64,000 nucleotides of DNA. It comes from Curtobacterium sp. VKM Ac-1393 (GTDB lineage Bacteria > Actinomycetota > Actinomycetes > Actinomycetales > Microbacteriaceae). The DNA lies in the NCBI RefSeq assembly GCF_015350995.1, contig NZ_JADKRW010000003.1, positions 186,001 through 250,000 of the forward strand, given 5' to 3'. Below are positions 7,511 through 15,761 of the stretch, in pieces. A program made the position numbers and the translations under genes. The notes below the pieces were generated by a model. It saw only the letters and a list, made by a program, of their open reading frames with translations. It searched no databases and was not told where the DNA came from. Each line of letters begins with the position of its first letter. Within the stretch, counting starts at the first letter, position 1.

Positions 7511-9637
7511 GTGAACACTGCAACGCCGGGCGAGCGGGGCCCCGCGCACCGCGCGCGCGACACGACGCGGTGGGACATCCAGGGGCTCCGCGCGTTCGCG
7601 GTGCTGGCGGTCGTCGTGTACCACCTGTGGCCGCACGCCCTGCGGGGCGGGTTCGTCGGCGTCGACGTCTTCTTCGTGATCTCCGGCTTCCTGATCACCG
7701 GGCTGCTGCTGCGCGAACAGCTCGCGACCGGGCGGATCCACCTCGGCCGGTTCTGGTCACGCCGAGCGAAGCGGCTGCTGCCGGCCGCGCTGCTGACGAT
7801 CCTGACCACCGGCGCCGCCGTCCTGGTGGCCGTCCCGAGCACACTGTGGGCGCAGTACGGCCGCGAACTCATCGCGTCGACGGTCTACCTGCAGAACTGG
7901 GAGCTGGCGGCGAACTCGGTCGACTACCTGGCCTCGGCCGACGACCCCTCACCGTTCCAGCACTTCTGGTCGCTGTCGGTCGAGGAGCAGTTCTACATCG
8001 TCCTGCCGCTGCTGCTCATCGGACTGGCGGTCGCCGTTCGCGGGCGGCTCTCCACGCTGACCACCGCACGGCTGCTGCTCGGATCCGTCGTCGTGCTGTC
8101 GCTGGTGTGGAGCATCGTGCAGACCACCACGAACCCCGGCGTCGCCTACTTCTCCACGGGCACCCGGGCGTGGGAGTTCGCACTCGGCGGGCTCGCTGCG
8201 ACCGTGCACCTGCCCGAGGTCCGCACCGAGGTCGCCCGGCGGGTCCGCGTGATCCTGACGAGCACCGGCGCCGTCGCGCTCGTCCTGTCGCTCGTCGTCA
8301 TCGGTCCGGGCACGCCGTTCCCCGGCATCGCTGCGCTGCTCCCCGTCGCCGGCGCCACCCTCGTGGTGCTGTTCGGCGGTCGCACGGTGTTCGAGTCGAT
8401 CGGGGCACTCGGCCCGGTCGCGTTCACCGGCCGGATCTCGTACGCGCTGTACCTGTGGCACTGGCCGCTCGTCGTGATCCTGCCGATCATGCTCGGTCGC
8501 CCGCTCGACTGGGCGACCAGCACATCGGCGCTGCTCGTCTCGGTCGGGCTCGCCGCCGCCACGACCATCTGGTTCGAGGAACCCGTCCGGTTCTCGACCT
8601 GGCTGCGCGACCTGCGGCCCCGCGGGGTCGTCGCACTCGGGTTCATCTGCACCTTCACGGTCGTCACCCTCGGCACCTCGACGCTGACCGCGGTCTACGT
8701 GCAGGAAGTCCACGCCGAGGGCGTCACCAAGCAGCTCACGAAGCAGCTCGCCGCTGAGCGCGCGAAGCAGGACGAGTCCTGCATCGGAGCCGCCGCCCGG
8801 ATCAGCAGCGCCGACCCCTGCGTCGACCCGGAGCTCGCCGACGTGCGCGTCCCCGCCCCCGCGTCGGCCGAGCAGGACGACGCGAACCGCCCGGAGTGCT
8901 GGAAGGGCAGCTTCACCACGTGTGTGCTCGGCAAGGCGACCGGGTGGTCCAAGCACCTCATCGTCATCGGCGACTCGCACAGCAACGCGCTGCTCGGTGC
9001 GTACGAGAAGATCGCCGACGACAACGGGTGGCGGATCGACCTGGCGGGCAACGGTGGCTGCTACCTGACGACCGCCCAGCAGGACTCCGTCAGTCCCGCC
9101 GCCATGCGCGGCTGCAACGCCTGGAAGCACGCGGCGATCGACTACGTCCGTGCCCACCGTGACGCCGACGCCCTGGTCGTCACCCACTCGGCGACGCAGA
9201 TGCCGGTGAGCCTGCCACCCGGCAGGAGTCGCGACATCGCCACCCGCAACGGACTCGTCGACGCGTGGGAGCAGGCCGCCGGCGACGAGCTGCCGGTCAT
9301 CGCGATCCGGGACAACCCGGTCCCCCGACCCGACGTCGTCACGTGCGTGGGCAAGATGTCCGGGCCGACGAACGCGTCGTGCGACCGGCCGCGTTCCGAA
9401 GCCCTGGCGCAGACCGACTCGACGATCGAGGCGGTGCGGGCGTTCACGGCGGCCGGAGGACGTGCGGCTGCGATCGACCTGACCGACTACTACTGCACCG
9501 AAACGACCTGCCCGGCCGTGATCGGTGGGGTGCTGGTCTACCGGGACACGACCCACGTCACGGCGACGTGGGCGATGTCGTTGGAGCCGTACCTGGAGCG
9601 GGCGCTGCAGCGGAGGCTCGAGGCGCTCGGGCGCTGA
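7511..9637 (+). CDS. Acyltransferase-3 / SGNH fusion (OafA/YrhL-like surface O-acyltransferase)
   Basis: A 708-residue integral membrane protein that probably O-acetylates a cell-surface polymer. Residues about 20-380 are the acyltransferase-3 membrane domain: GLRAFAVLAVVVYHLWP at its start, the GVDVFFVISGFLIT helix and FWSLSVEEQFYIVLPLLL. An extracytoplasmic SGNH hydrolase-like domain follows: VIGDSHSNALLGAY carries the nucleophile block and RDTTHVT near the end supplies Asp and His. Six to eight cysteines in the external half suggest disulfides. The start is a GTG seven bases after a TANNNT -10 element. The acceptor polymer is unknown. Confidence 0.92.
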   Translation: MNTATPGERGPAHRARDTTRWDIQGLRAFAVLAVVVYHLWPHALRGGFVGVDVFFVISGFLITGLLLREQLATGRIHLGRFWSRRAKRLLPAALLTILTTGAAVLVAVPSTLWAQYGRELIASTVYLQNWELAANSVDYLASADDPSPFQHFWSLSVEEQFYIVLPLLLIGLAVAVRGRLSTLTTARLLLGSVVVLSLVWSIVQTTTNPGVAYFSTGTRAWEFALGGLAATVHLPEVRTEVARRVRVILTSTGAVALVLSLVVIGPGTPFPGIAALLPVAGATLVVLFGGRTVFESIGALGPVAFTGRISYALYLWHWPLVVILPIMLGRPLDWATSTSALLVSVGLAAATTIWFEEPVRFSTWLRDLRPRGVVALGFICTFTVVTLGTSTLTAVYVQEVHAEGVTKQLTKQLAAERAKQDESCIGAAARISSADPCVDPELADVRVPAPASAEQDDANRPECWKGSFTTCVLGKATGWSKHLIVIGDSHSNALLGAYEKIADDNGWRIDLAGNGGCYLTTAQQDSVSPAAMRGCNAWKHAAIDYVRAHRDADALVVTHSATQMPVSLPPGRSRDIATRNGLVDAWEQAAGDELPVIAIRDNPVPRPDVVTCVGKMSGPTNASCDRPRSEALAQTDSTIEAVRAFTAAGGRAAAIDLTDYYCTETTCPAVIGGVLVYRDTTHVTATWAMSLEPYLERALQRRLEALGR

Positions 9638-9659
9638 GCTGAGCGATACTCTCGACGAC

Positions 9660-9920
9660 GTGAACAACGGTTGGCGTGACGGCATCTTGGTCGTCTGGCT
9701 CGTGTCCCTGCTCGTGTCGATCGCCCTGTGGGTATCAACGGCCGTCATCCTCAGCAAGGGTGCGGACGGGGTGGACCTGCTGCCACTCGTGCCCATCCTG
9801 GAGCAGACAGCAGAAGCGGTGACAATCGGTTGGTTCGTATCGCTGTTGCTGTGGCTCACGGTGAGCGCCGTCGTGAAGGAGCACCACAAGGATCGACAGC
9901 AGGCCGCGCGGGAGCGCTGA
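9660..9920 (+). CDS. Small two-helix membrane protein
   Basis: An 86-residue protein with two membrane segments (about residues 7-27 and 57-78) and a basic C-terminal tail (KEHHKDRQQAARER). The GTG at 9660 is chosen because TACTCT at 9647-9652 forms a TANNNT -10 element seven bases upstream, a leaderless layout with no Shine-Dalgarno. It starts 22 bases after the acyltransferase stop. I do not recognise a family; codon use is normal for the region. Function unknown. Confidence 0.6.
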   Translation: MNNGWRDGILVVWLVSLLVSIALWVSTAVILSKGADGVDLLPLVPILEQTAEAVTIGWFVSLLLWLTVSAVVKEHHKDRQQAARER

Positions 9921-10034
9921 GCGGGCGGGACGGGCACCCGAACGCGGGCTCTCCGCTGCGGGCGGCACCGCTCTACGCTTGGCCCGAACCTCGCACGCAG
10001 CTCGCCACGTGCGCCAACTGAACGGAAGACATTC

Positions 10035-10322
10035 GTGACCGACCTCGCCCCCGCCAGTTCCGGACCCGACGCCGACACGGCGGCCGTCCTCGCGCCGCTG
10101 AGCTTGCTCGCCGTCGTGGCGATCGCCCTGGCCTTCGTCGCGCCGATCGGCGGCGTCGTCGTCGGGTTCATCGCGCGGCACGAGGTCCGACGGACCGACG
10201 AGCGTGGGGACGGCCTGGCGTTCGCAGCCATCCTGATCGGCGCGACGCTCACGCTGTTCGGACTGCTCGTCCCAGGAGCCCTCGCGTTGTCCGGCCTCAT
10301 CGGTACGACGATCCGGCTCTGA
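10035..10322 (+). CDS. DUF4190-like small membrane protein
   Basis: A 95-residue protein with two hydrophobic segments (about residues 17-42 and 60-88) joined by a short charged loop (IARHEVRRTDERGDGLAFAAILIG). That layout, with a small-residue first helix, a charged hinge and a G-x-A-rich second helix, matches DUF4190 proteins of actinobacteria. A GTG start follows GGAA by eight bases. The preceding 114 bases hold no other gene that I can see. No function is known for the family. Confidence 0.65.
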   Translation: MTDLAPASSGPDADTAAVLAPLSLLAVVAIALAFVAPIGGVVVGFIARHEVRRTDERGDGLAFAAILIGATLTLFGLLVPGALALSGLIGTTIRL

Positions 10323-10376
10323 GCCGGACGGGGCGCCCCGTCCGCCGTCCCGGCCGCTGATGCCTGGCCCCTGCGC

Positions 10377-10760
10377 TCAGTAGTGGCCGCGGCCGATGAC
10401 CGCGTGGCGTACCCCGCCCGCCGGCGCCGGCACATCGCCGGCGAAGCGCGGGATCACGTGCAGGTGGGCGTGGAACACGGTCTGGCCAGCGGCGGATCCG
10501 TCGTTGAACCCGACGTTGTAGCCGTCCGGGTGGTGCTGCTCGTCGAGGCGGGCCTTCAGCAGCGCCACCATCCGGGTCATCGCGGAGAGCTCGTCCTCGG
10601 TCGCGTCGAACCAGCTCGTGATCCACCGCTTCGGGATGACATGGGTGTGACCGGGTGACACCGGATGCGCATCGAGCACGGCGAACACGAGATCGTCGTC
10701 GGTGACCCAGCGGTCGCACGGGATCTGTTCGAACACGGACGTCGTCGTCATGTCCCCCAT
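10377..10760 (-). CDS. HIT family protein (nucleotide hydrolase/transferase)
   Basis: A histidine-triad protein of about 127 residues that probably hydrolyses nucleoside phosphoramidates or dinucleoside polyphosphates. It carries the triad HAHLHVIPR near the C-terminus and the typical earlier strand AHPVSPGHTHVIPKR. I place the start at the ATG at 10760, four bases after GAGGG; the ATG at 10751 (MTTTSVFEQ) is the alternative, with a G-rich run too close to act as a ribosome site. It is convergent with the DUF4190-like gene and divergent from a small plus-strand ORF. Confidence 0.85.
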   Translation of the reverse strand: MGDMTTTSVFEQIPCDRWVTDDDLVFAVLDAHPVSPGHTHVIPKRWITSWFDATEDELSAMTRMVALLKARLDEQHHPDGYNVGFNDGSAAGQTVFHAHLHVIPRFAGDVPAPAGGVRHAVIGRGHY

Positions 10761-10788
10761 CCAACCCTCGTCGTGCTTCACTCAGACC

Positions 10789-10950
10789 ATGACCACTGCG
10801 ACCGTCCTCGCATCGTGCGTCGATGCGTCCGTCGACTGCCACGACACCTCGTCGATCGACCTGCTCCCCGAGCTCGTCGTCATCGTGCTCGTCGTCGTCG
10901 CGCTGGTCGTCCTGGGGATCGCGCTGCTCGGGCGACGGCGACGGCGCTGA
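10789..10950 (+). CDS. Possible 53-residue single-pass membrane protein
   Basis: A short ORF with a 20-residue hydrophobic helix (ELVVIVLVVVALVVLGIALL) capped by a run of six Arg-rich residues at the C-terminus, an N-out/C-in topology. It diverges from the HIT gene by 28 bases. There is no Shine-Dalgarno and no TANNNT element at a leaderless distance, so expression is unproven. The composition resembles real small membrane proteins rather than a shadow frame, but there is no strong ORF conflict to test it against. Confidence 0.35.
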   Translation: MTTATVLASCVDASVDCHDTSSIDLLPELVVIVLVVVALVVLGIALLGRRRRR

Positions 10951-10955
10951 CGGGT

Positions 10956-11020
10956 CCGTCGAGTGAGCAGAAGACGACGGGTGACGTCACTGCAGGCGTC
11001 GTCTTCTGCTCATTCGACGG
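10956..11020. repeat. Long inverted repeat with 23-base arms
   Basis: The arms at 10956-10978 and 10998-11020 match at 22 of 23 positions (core TGAGCAGAAGACGAC / GTCGTCTTCTGCTCA). The 19-base spacer contains the perfect palindrome GTGACGTCAC. It follows the small membrane ORF and precedes the tRNA terminator. There is no T-run, so it does not look like a plain terminator. Confidence 0.7.
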
Positions 11021-11061
11021 TGCACAGCCGCACGCGCGAAGCCGTCGCATCAACCAACGAC

Positions 11062-11098
11062 GACGAAGGCCCCGGCGGAACCCGCCGGGGCCTTCGTC
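11062..11098 (-). terminator. Strong terminator of tRNA-Arg
   Basis: A 17-bp perfect GC-rich stem (arms 11062-11078 and 11082-11098) with a three-base loop, 32 bases beyond the 3' end of the tRNA. It is symmetrical enough to act in both directions. Confidence 0.8.
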
Positions 11099-11129
11099 TG
11101 TTCGGTGTCATGCCGTTCAACCGTCACTG

Positions 11130-11202
11130 TGCGCTCGAAGGGACTCGAACCCCCAACCTTCTGATCCGTAGTCAGATGCTCTATCCATTGAGCTACGAGC
11201 GC
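11130..11202 (-). tRNA. tRNA-Arg(ACG)
   Basis: A 73-base tRNA without encoded CCA. The acceptor stem GCGCTCG pairs with CGAGCGC, the D arm is GCTC/GAGC, and the anticodon stem TCTGA/TCAGA encloses the loop CTACGGA with anticodon ACG. The T loop is TTCGAGT. The discriminator base is A. The ACG anticodon reads CGN codons after deamination of the wobble A. Confidence 0.95.
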
Positions 11203-11305
11203 GTGGCTTTTGCGGCCGTGGAAGACTCTACAACAGGTGCGGCCAGGGCGCCAATCGAGGCCGTCCGACCGCTCCACGCGGCGTGTCGCGAATCCGCTCC
11301 CACCG

Positions 11306-12091
11306 TCAGAGCGCGGCGGCCTCCTCGCCGAACACCTCGGCCAGGAACACCTGCAGCGCCTGCCACGAGCGACGGTCGGCGCGCTCCTGGTACTGGGCAC
11401 CGTGGTCGGGCGCATCGGTCCCGGGGACGGCGAACGCGTGCATCGCGCCGGCGTACGTGACGACCTGCCAGTCCACCCCGGGCTCGGTGCGCATCTCGTC
11501 CTGCCAGGCGTGCACGGCCTCGTCGGGCACGACCGGGTCCGCTCCCCCGGTCAACACGAGCAGCTTCGCGCGGATCGCCGATGCGTCGGCGGGGTCGTGG
11601 GTGATGAGTCCGCCGTGGAACGACACCGCGCCGACCAGATCGGCGCCGGTGCGGGCGAGCTCGATCGCGGTGGAGCCGCCGAAGCAGTACCCGATGACGA
11701 CGATGCGCGATGGATCGACGTCGGGGTCCTGGCGCAGTCGCTCGAGGCCGGCGGTCGCACGGGCGCGGAGCAGCGGCAGGTCCTGGTAGTACGAGCCGGC
11801 GACCTGCCCGGCGGTGTCGTCCCCGGGCCGGACGCCGGCGCCGTAGATGTCCGCGCCGAAGGCCACGTAGCCGAGCCGGGCGAGCATCGTCACCCGCGCC
11901 TGCACGTGCTCGTTCACGCCGTGCCAGTCGTGCACGACCAGGACGGCGGGACGGGGCCCGGAGATCGCTGTGTCCTTGGCGAGCACACCGAGCAGCTCGG
12001 TGCCCTCGTGGTCGTAGCGGACGTCGTCGACACGGATGTCGGCGCCGGCGGGTTCGGGAACGGTCTGCAGGACGTCGTCGATGGTGGTCAC
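11306..12091 (-). CDS. Dienelactone hydrolase family protein
   Basis: A 261-residue alpha/beta hydrolase. The nucleophile elbow GYCFGG has Cys136, as in dienelactone hydrolases, rather than serine. Candidate acid and base residues are in GGADPVVPDEA (about 188) and GAMHAFAVPG (about 222). These enzymes open lactone or ester rings in aromatic catabolism, but many paralogues have no known substrate and no ring-cleavage genes are nearby. The GTG at 12091 is used because it falls 28 bases after the G6PDH stop on the same strand, as in an operon. Upstream in-frame codons would run into that gene. Confidence 0.88.
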   Translation of the reverse strand: MTTIDDVLQTVPEPAGADIRVDDVRYDHEGTELLGVLAKDTAISGPRPAVLVVHDWHGVNEHVQARVTMLARLGYVAFGADIYGAGVRPGDDTAGQVAGSYYQDLPLLRARATAGLERLRQDPDVDPSRIVVIGYCFGGSTAIELARTGADLVGAVSFHGGLITHDPADASAIRAKLLVLTGGADPVVPDEAVHAWQDEMRTEPGVDWQVVTYAGAMHAFAVPGTDAPDHGAQYQERADRRSWQALQVFLAEVFGEEAAAL

Positions 12092-12119
12092 GTCATCAGA
12101 CGCTACGCCGCCGTCGGTC

Positions 12120-13541
12120 TCAGGCCTCGATGTTGTCCCAGCCGTCGGGGCCGTTCGAACCCGCCGGGTACTCGTCGAGCGGGGTCGTGCCGGCCTTCCA
12201 CGCCTCCAGGAACGGACCGACGACCTTCCATCCCTGCACGGCGCTGTCGCCACGGACGGACAGGGTCGCGTCGCCCTCGAGCACACCGGCGAGGACCTCG
12301 CCGTAGGCGCTCAGCCGCCCGGGGTTGAACGTCGTCTCGAGGCTGGTGCGGTCGATCGTGTACGGGTCGCCTGGCCCGTTCACGTTGAGTTCGAGCTGCA
12401 TCTCGTCCGGGGCGATCCAGATCCGCAGACGATCCGGCTGCGCGGCACCGGTCAGGCCGACCGGTACCTGCGGCGAGTCCTTGAAGGTGATGACGATCTC
12501 GCGACGTTGCTTCGCGAGGGCCTTGCCCGACCGCAGGGTGAACGGCACCCCGGCCCAGCGCCAGTTCGCGATCTCCAGGGTGAGCTGTGCGAGGGTCTCG
12601 GTGCCGAGCGACGGGTCGACGCCGTCCTCGTCGGCGTACGACGGCAGCTGTCGGTCGCCGACCTTCCCCGCGGTGTACCGGGCGCGCTTGCCGGCGGCGA
12701 CGACGTCCCCGCCCCACGGCCGGACGGCACGCAGGACGAGTTCCTTCTGGGTCCGCAGGTCGTCGGCGTCGATGGACGCCGGTGCCTCCATCGCGACGAC
12801 CGCCATGACCTGCAGCAGGTGGCTCTGGATCATGTCGGTGAGGGCACCGGCCTTGTCGTAGTAGCGGGCACGCCCCTCGAGCCCGAGGGTCTCGTCGTAC
12901 ACGATGTCGACGCGCTCGACGTGCTGCGACGACAGCAGCGGCTCGATGATGCGGTTCGCGAAGCGCAGCCCGATCAGGTTGAGCACCGTCGACCGGCCGA
13001 GGAAGTGGTCGACCCGGTGGATCCGCTCCTCGGGGATGAACGAGTGCAGCAGGTCGTTGAGGTGCTCCGCGCTGTCGGCGTCGGTGCCGAACGGCTTCTC
13101 GAGCGCCAGGCGGGTGCCCTTCGGCAGGTCGAGGCGGGCGAGCTGTTCGCAGCTCTTCTCGGTGACGGCCGGCGGCAGCGCGAAGTAGATCGCCGGGTCG
13201 TGGTCGCAGGCGTCGAGCAGCGCGCGCAGGTCGTCGGGGCTCGTGACGTCGGCCTTGCGGTAGGACGACGCGTCGACGACCGCCTGCAGTCGCTCGGACA
13301 GCGACGACTCGCCCGCTGCGCCCTCGTCGCCCTCGTTCTTCGACGCCTGCGCGTTCTCGAAGGACTCGCGCACCTGCGCCTTCCAGTCGGCGTCGGACAG
13401 GTCCTCGACGCCCGCGCCGAGGAGCTGGACGTCCCAGTCGTCCTTGACCTCGAGCAGGGTCGCGAGACCCGGCAGGAGCAGGCGCTTGGACAGGTCGCCG
13501 CTGGCTCCGAGGATGAGCAGGCTGGTCTGGAGGCTCGACAT
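12120..13541 (-). CDS. zwf: Glucose-6-phosphate dehydrogenase
   Basis: A 473-residue G6PDH, the entry step of the oxidative pentose phosphate pathway. The NADP site LGASGDLSKRLLLPGL is at residues 11-26. EKPFGTD precedes the active-site block RVDHFLGR (near residue 176), which differs from the commoner RIDHYLGK but keeps the catalytic His and Asp. The C-terminal half carries the expected substrate-domain motifs. I chose the ATG at 13541, not 13559, because TACGGT at 13549-13554 is a TANNNT -10 element seven bases away, implying a leaderless mRNA. It is divergent from the sugar oxidoreductase operon. It may be a second zwf copy, since it lacks transketolase or opcA neighbours. Confidence 0.9.
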   Translation of the reverse strand: MSSLQTSLLILGASGDLSKRLLLPGLATLLEVKDDWDVQLLGAGVEDLSDADWKAQVRESFENAQASKNEGDEGAAGESSLSERLQAVVDASSYRKADVTSPDDLRALLDACDHDPAIYFALPPAVTEKSCEQLARLDLPKGTRLALEKPFGTDADSAEHLNDLLHSFIPEERIHRVDHFLGRSTVLNLIGLRFANRIIEPLLSSQHVERVDIVYDETLGLEGRARYYDKAGALTDMIQSHLLQVMAVVAMEAPASIDADDLRTQKELVLRAVRPWGGDVVAAGKRARYTAGKVGDRQLPSYADEDGVDPSLGTETLAQLTLEIANWRWAGVPFTLRSGKALAKQRREIVITFKDSPQVPVGLTGAAQPDRLRIWIAPDEMQLELNVNGPGDPYTIDRTSLETTFNPGRLSAYGEVLAGVLEGDATLSVRGDSAVQGWKVVGPFLEAWKAGTTPLDEYPAGSNGPDGWDNIEA

Positions 13542-13617
13542 GCCCCCGACCGTACTCATCGGCCCCGGTGGATGGCCGGGCCGCTACGGTGGTGTCAGTC
13601 CGGCGCGAGGGAGCACC

Positions 13618-14775
13618 ATGAGCAGTGGGTACGAAGGACGACGCCTGCGCGTCGTCGTGGTCGGCACGGGCATGATCGCGGGTGTCCACGCCCGCGCGGC
13701 CCGGGCTGCTGGTGCCGAGGTGCTCGGTGTGCTCGGGCGGAATGCGTCCCGCTCCGAGCAGGTCGCGGCGCAGCTCGACCTGCCGCGCGGGTACGCCTCC
13801 CTCGACGACGTCATCGCGGACGCCCCGGACGTCGTGCACATCTGCACGCCGAACGACCAGCACCACCCGCAGGCCATGGCGGTGATCGCCGCCGGCATCC
13901 ACGTGGTGTGCGAGAAGCCCCTCGCGATCGACCCGGCCCAGGCCGCCGAACTCGTCGCCGCTGCGGCGGACGCCGGGGTCGTGGCCACCGTGCCGTTCGT
14001 GTACCGGTACCACCCGATGGTCCGCGAGATCCGCGCGCGCATCGCCGACGGTGAACTCGGCCGGCTGCTGGCGGTGCACGGGCACTACCTGCAGGACTGG
14101 ATGCTCGACGAGGACGCCTCGAGCTGGCGGGTCGACCCGACCTCGAGCGGGTTGTCCCGGGCGTTCGCCGACATCGGTTCGCACTGGTGCGACCTGGTCG
14201 AGTTCGTCACCGGCGAGCGCTTCACCTCGGTGTCCGCCGCGACCGACATCGTCTACCCGACCCGGCCCGCCGCCTCGGGTCCGTCGTTCTCCGGGTCCCC
14301 CGATCCGGACCCGGTCGCCGACGCAGCCGAGCGGGCCGAGGTCACCACCGAGGACACCGCGGTCGCGACGTTCCGCACCGGCACCGGTCGCATCGGCAAC
14401 GTCGTGATCTCGCAGGTGGCCTCGGGCCGGAAGAACCGTCTGTGGTTCGAGGTCGACGGCACCCGCGGCAGCGCGGCGTTCGACCAGGAGCAGCCCGAGT
14501 CCGCGTGGTTCGGCAACGAGCGCGGCGCCCAGATCGTCGTCCGCGACCCGTCGCAGGGGTACCCGGACCAACGGCGTCTGGCGATCGTGCCGTCCGGGCA
14601 CCCGCAGGGGTACCTCGACGCCTTCGCGGCGTTCGTGGCCGACACCTACAGCGCGGTCCGCACCGGCGTCGCCCCCGACGGGCTGCCGACCTTCGCGGAC
14701 GGTGCCCGCTCCGCCGACATCATCGACGCCGTGATCGGCAGCGCCGCCGAGACCACCTGGCGGGAGATCCCGTGA
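13618..14775 (+). CDS. Gfo/Idh/MocA family sugar oxidoreductase
   Basis: A 385-residue NAD(P)-dependent oxidoreductase acting on a sugar or cyclitol. The Rossmann motif VVVVGTGMIAGVHARA is near residues 11-26 and the family lysine is in CEKPLAID (about residues 97-104). A C-terminal alpha/beta substrate domain contains DIGSHWCDL, the usual Gfo/Idh active-site Asp/His region. GAGGGAG precedes the ATG. Its stop overlaps the GTG of the sugar isomerase, so the two form one unit. Oxidoreductase plus isomerase pairs occur in inositol and 3-keto-sugar catabolism; the substrate is not determined here. Confidence 0.9.
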   Translation: MSSGYEGRRLRVVVVGTGMIAGVHARAARAAGAEVLGVLGRNASRSEQVAAQLDLPRGYASLDDVIADAPDVVHICTPNDQHHPQAMAVIAAGIHVVCEKPLAIDPAQAAELVAAAADAGVVATVPFVYRYHPMVREIRARIADGELGRLLAVHGHYLQDWMLDEDASSWRVDPTSSGLSRAFADIGSHWCDLVEFVTGERFTSVSAATDIVYPTRPAASGPSFSGSPDPDPVADAAERAEVTTEDTAVATFRTGTGRIGNVVISQVASGRKNRLWFEVDGTRGSAAFDQEQPESAWFGNERGAQIVVRDPSQGYPDQRRLAIVPSGHPQGYLDAFAAFVADTYSAVRTGVAPDGLPTFADGARSADIIDAVIGSAAETTWREIP

Positions 14776-15695
14776 AGCTCGGCATGCTGACGGCCTGCCT
14801 GCCCGGGTGGTCGCTCGACCGGATCGCCGAGTTCGCCGCCGGGCAGGGCTACGAGCGGCTCGAGGTCGGGGTGTGGCCCGGCACCGGCGGACGCGACTTC
14901 GAGGCGGCGCACCTGCCCGTGGCGACGTTCACCGACGACGACGCCGCGGCGACCCGCGACCTGCTCGACCGCACGGGGCTCGAGATCTCGGCGCTCGCGT
15001 ACTACGAGAACAACCTGCACCAGGACCTCGCCCGGCGCGAGGAGATCCGCACCCACCTCAAGCACGCGGTCGATGCCGCGCAGGTGCTCGGTGTGCCGTA
15101 CGTCGGCACGTTCATCGGCCGCGACAACTCGAAGTCCGTTCGGGAGAACATGCGGATCGGCGACCGGGTGCTGCCCGAACTGGTCGACTACGCCGGCGAG
15201 CGCGGCGTGCGGCTGATCATCGAGAACTGCGTGATGGAGGGCTGGCACCCGGACGGCTACCCGGGCAACCTCGCGTACTCCCCCGAGCTCTGGGGTTGGG
15301 TCACCGGGCTCGGCTTCGGACTGAACTGGGACCCGTCGCACCTGACCTGGATCGGCATCGACCCCGTCGAGACGATCCTGCCGTTCGCGGAGCACATCGT
15401 GCACGCGCAGGCGAAGGACCTCGAACTGTTCCCGGCGAAGCGCAACGAGTACGGGTTCTTCGGCAAGGTCGACAAGGACGACGACCCGTGGGACATGGGC
15501 TGGTGGCGCTTCCGGGTGCCGGGCCGTGGCGTCGTGGACTGGCCGCACGTGGTCGACCGCCTGTACGAGGCCGGGTTCGACGGCACGCTGTCGGTCGAGC
15601 ACGAGGACCCGCTCTGGGGCGGCACGGACGACAAGGTGCTCGAGGGCCTCCGGATCGCACACCGGACCCTCCGCCCCCTCATCGCGCCCATGTGA
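14772..15695 (+). CDS. Sugar phosphate isomerase/epimerase (xylose-isomerase-like TIM barrel)
   Basis: A 307-residue AP-endonuclease-2/xylose isomerase-like barrel. Metal-ligand candidates appear in LIIENCVMEGWHP, GLNWDPSHLTWIGID, HIVHAQAKDLEL and LSVEHEDPLW, the standard order of the family. It probably isomerises, epimerises or dehydrates the keto product of the oxidoreductase whose stop it overlaps by four bases (GTGA). Such barrels are also the eliminase step in 3-keto-glycoside breakdown, which fits this pairing but is an inference. Confidence 0.88.
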   Translation: MKLGMLTACLPGWSLDRIAEFAAGQGYERLEVGVWPGTGGRDFEAAHLPVATFTDDDAAATRDLLDRTGLEISALAYYENNLHQDLARREEIRTHLKHAVDAAQVLGVPYVGTFIGRDNSKSVRENMRIGDRVLPELVDYAGERGVRLIIENCVMEGWHPDGYPGNLAYSPELWGWVTGLGFGLNWDPSHLTWIGIDPVETILPFAEHIVHAQAKDLELFPAKRNEYGFFGKVDKDDDPWDMGWWRFRVPGRGVVDWPHVVDRLYEAGFDGTLSVEHEDPLWGGTDDKVLEGLRIAHRTLRPLIAPM

Positions 15696-15700
15696 ACGTC

Positions 15701-15753
15701 GTGTGACGACTTCGGCGTCACACTGGCGGGTCGGCTGTGCGTCCTCATAGGTT
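15701..15753 (+). promoter_or_regulatory. Hairpin plus candidate leaderless promoter for the 5'-nucleotidase
   Basis: An inverted repeat GTGTGACG (15701-15708) / CGTCACAC (15716-15723) follows the isomerase stop by six bases and may terminate it or bind a regulator. TAGGTT (15748-15753) lies eight bases before the ATG at 15762, a TANNNT element at leaderless distance. Confidence 0.45.
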
Positions 15754-15761
15754 CTCGGACG

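Noticed and set aside
7949..10435. 828-residue minus-strand ORF
   Set aside because: Antisense to the acyltransferase, with Arg/Gly/Asp-rich sequence and no domain.
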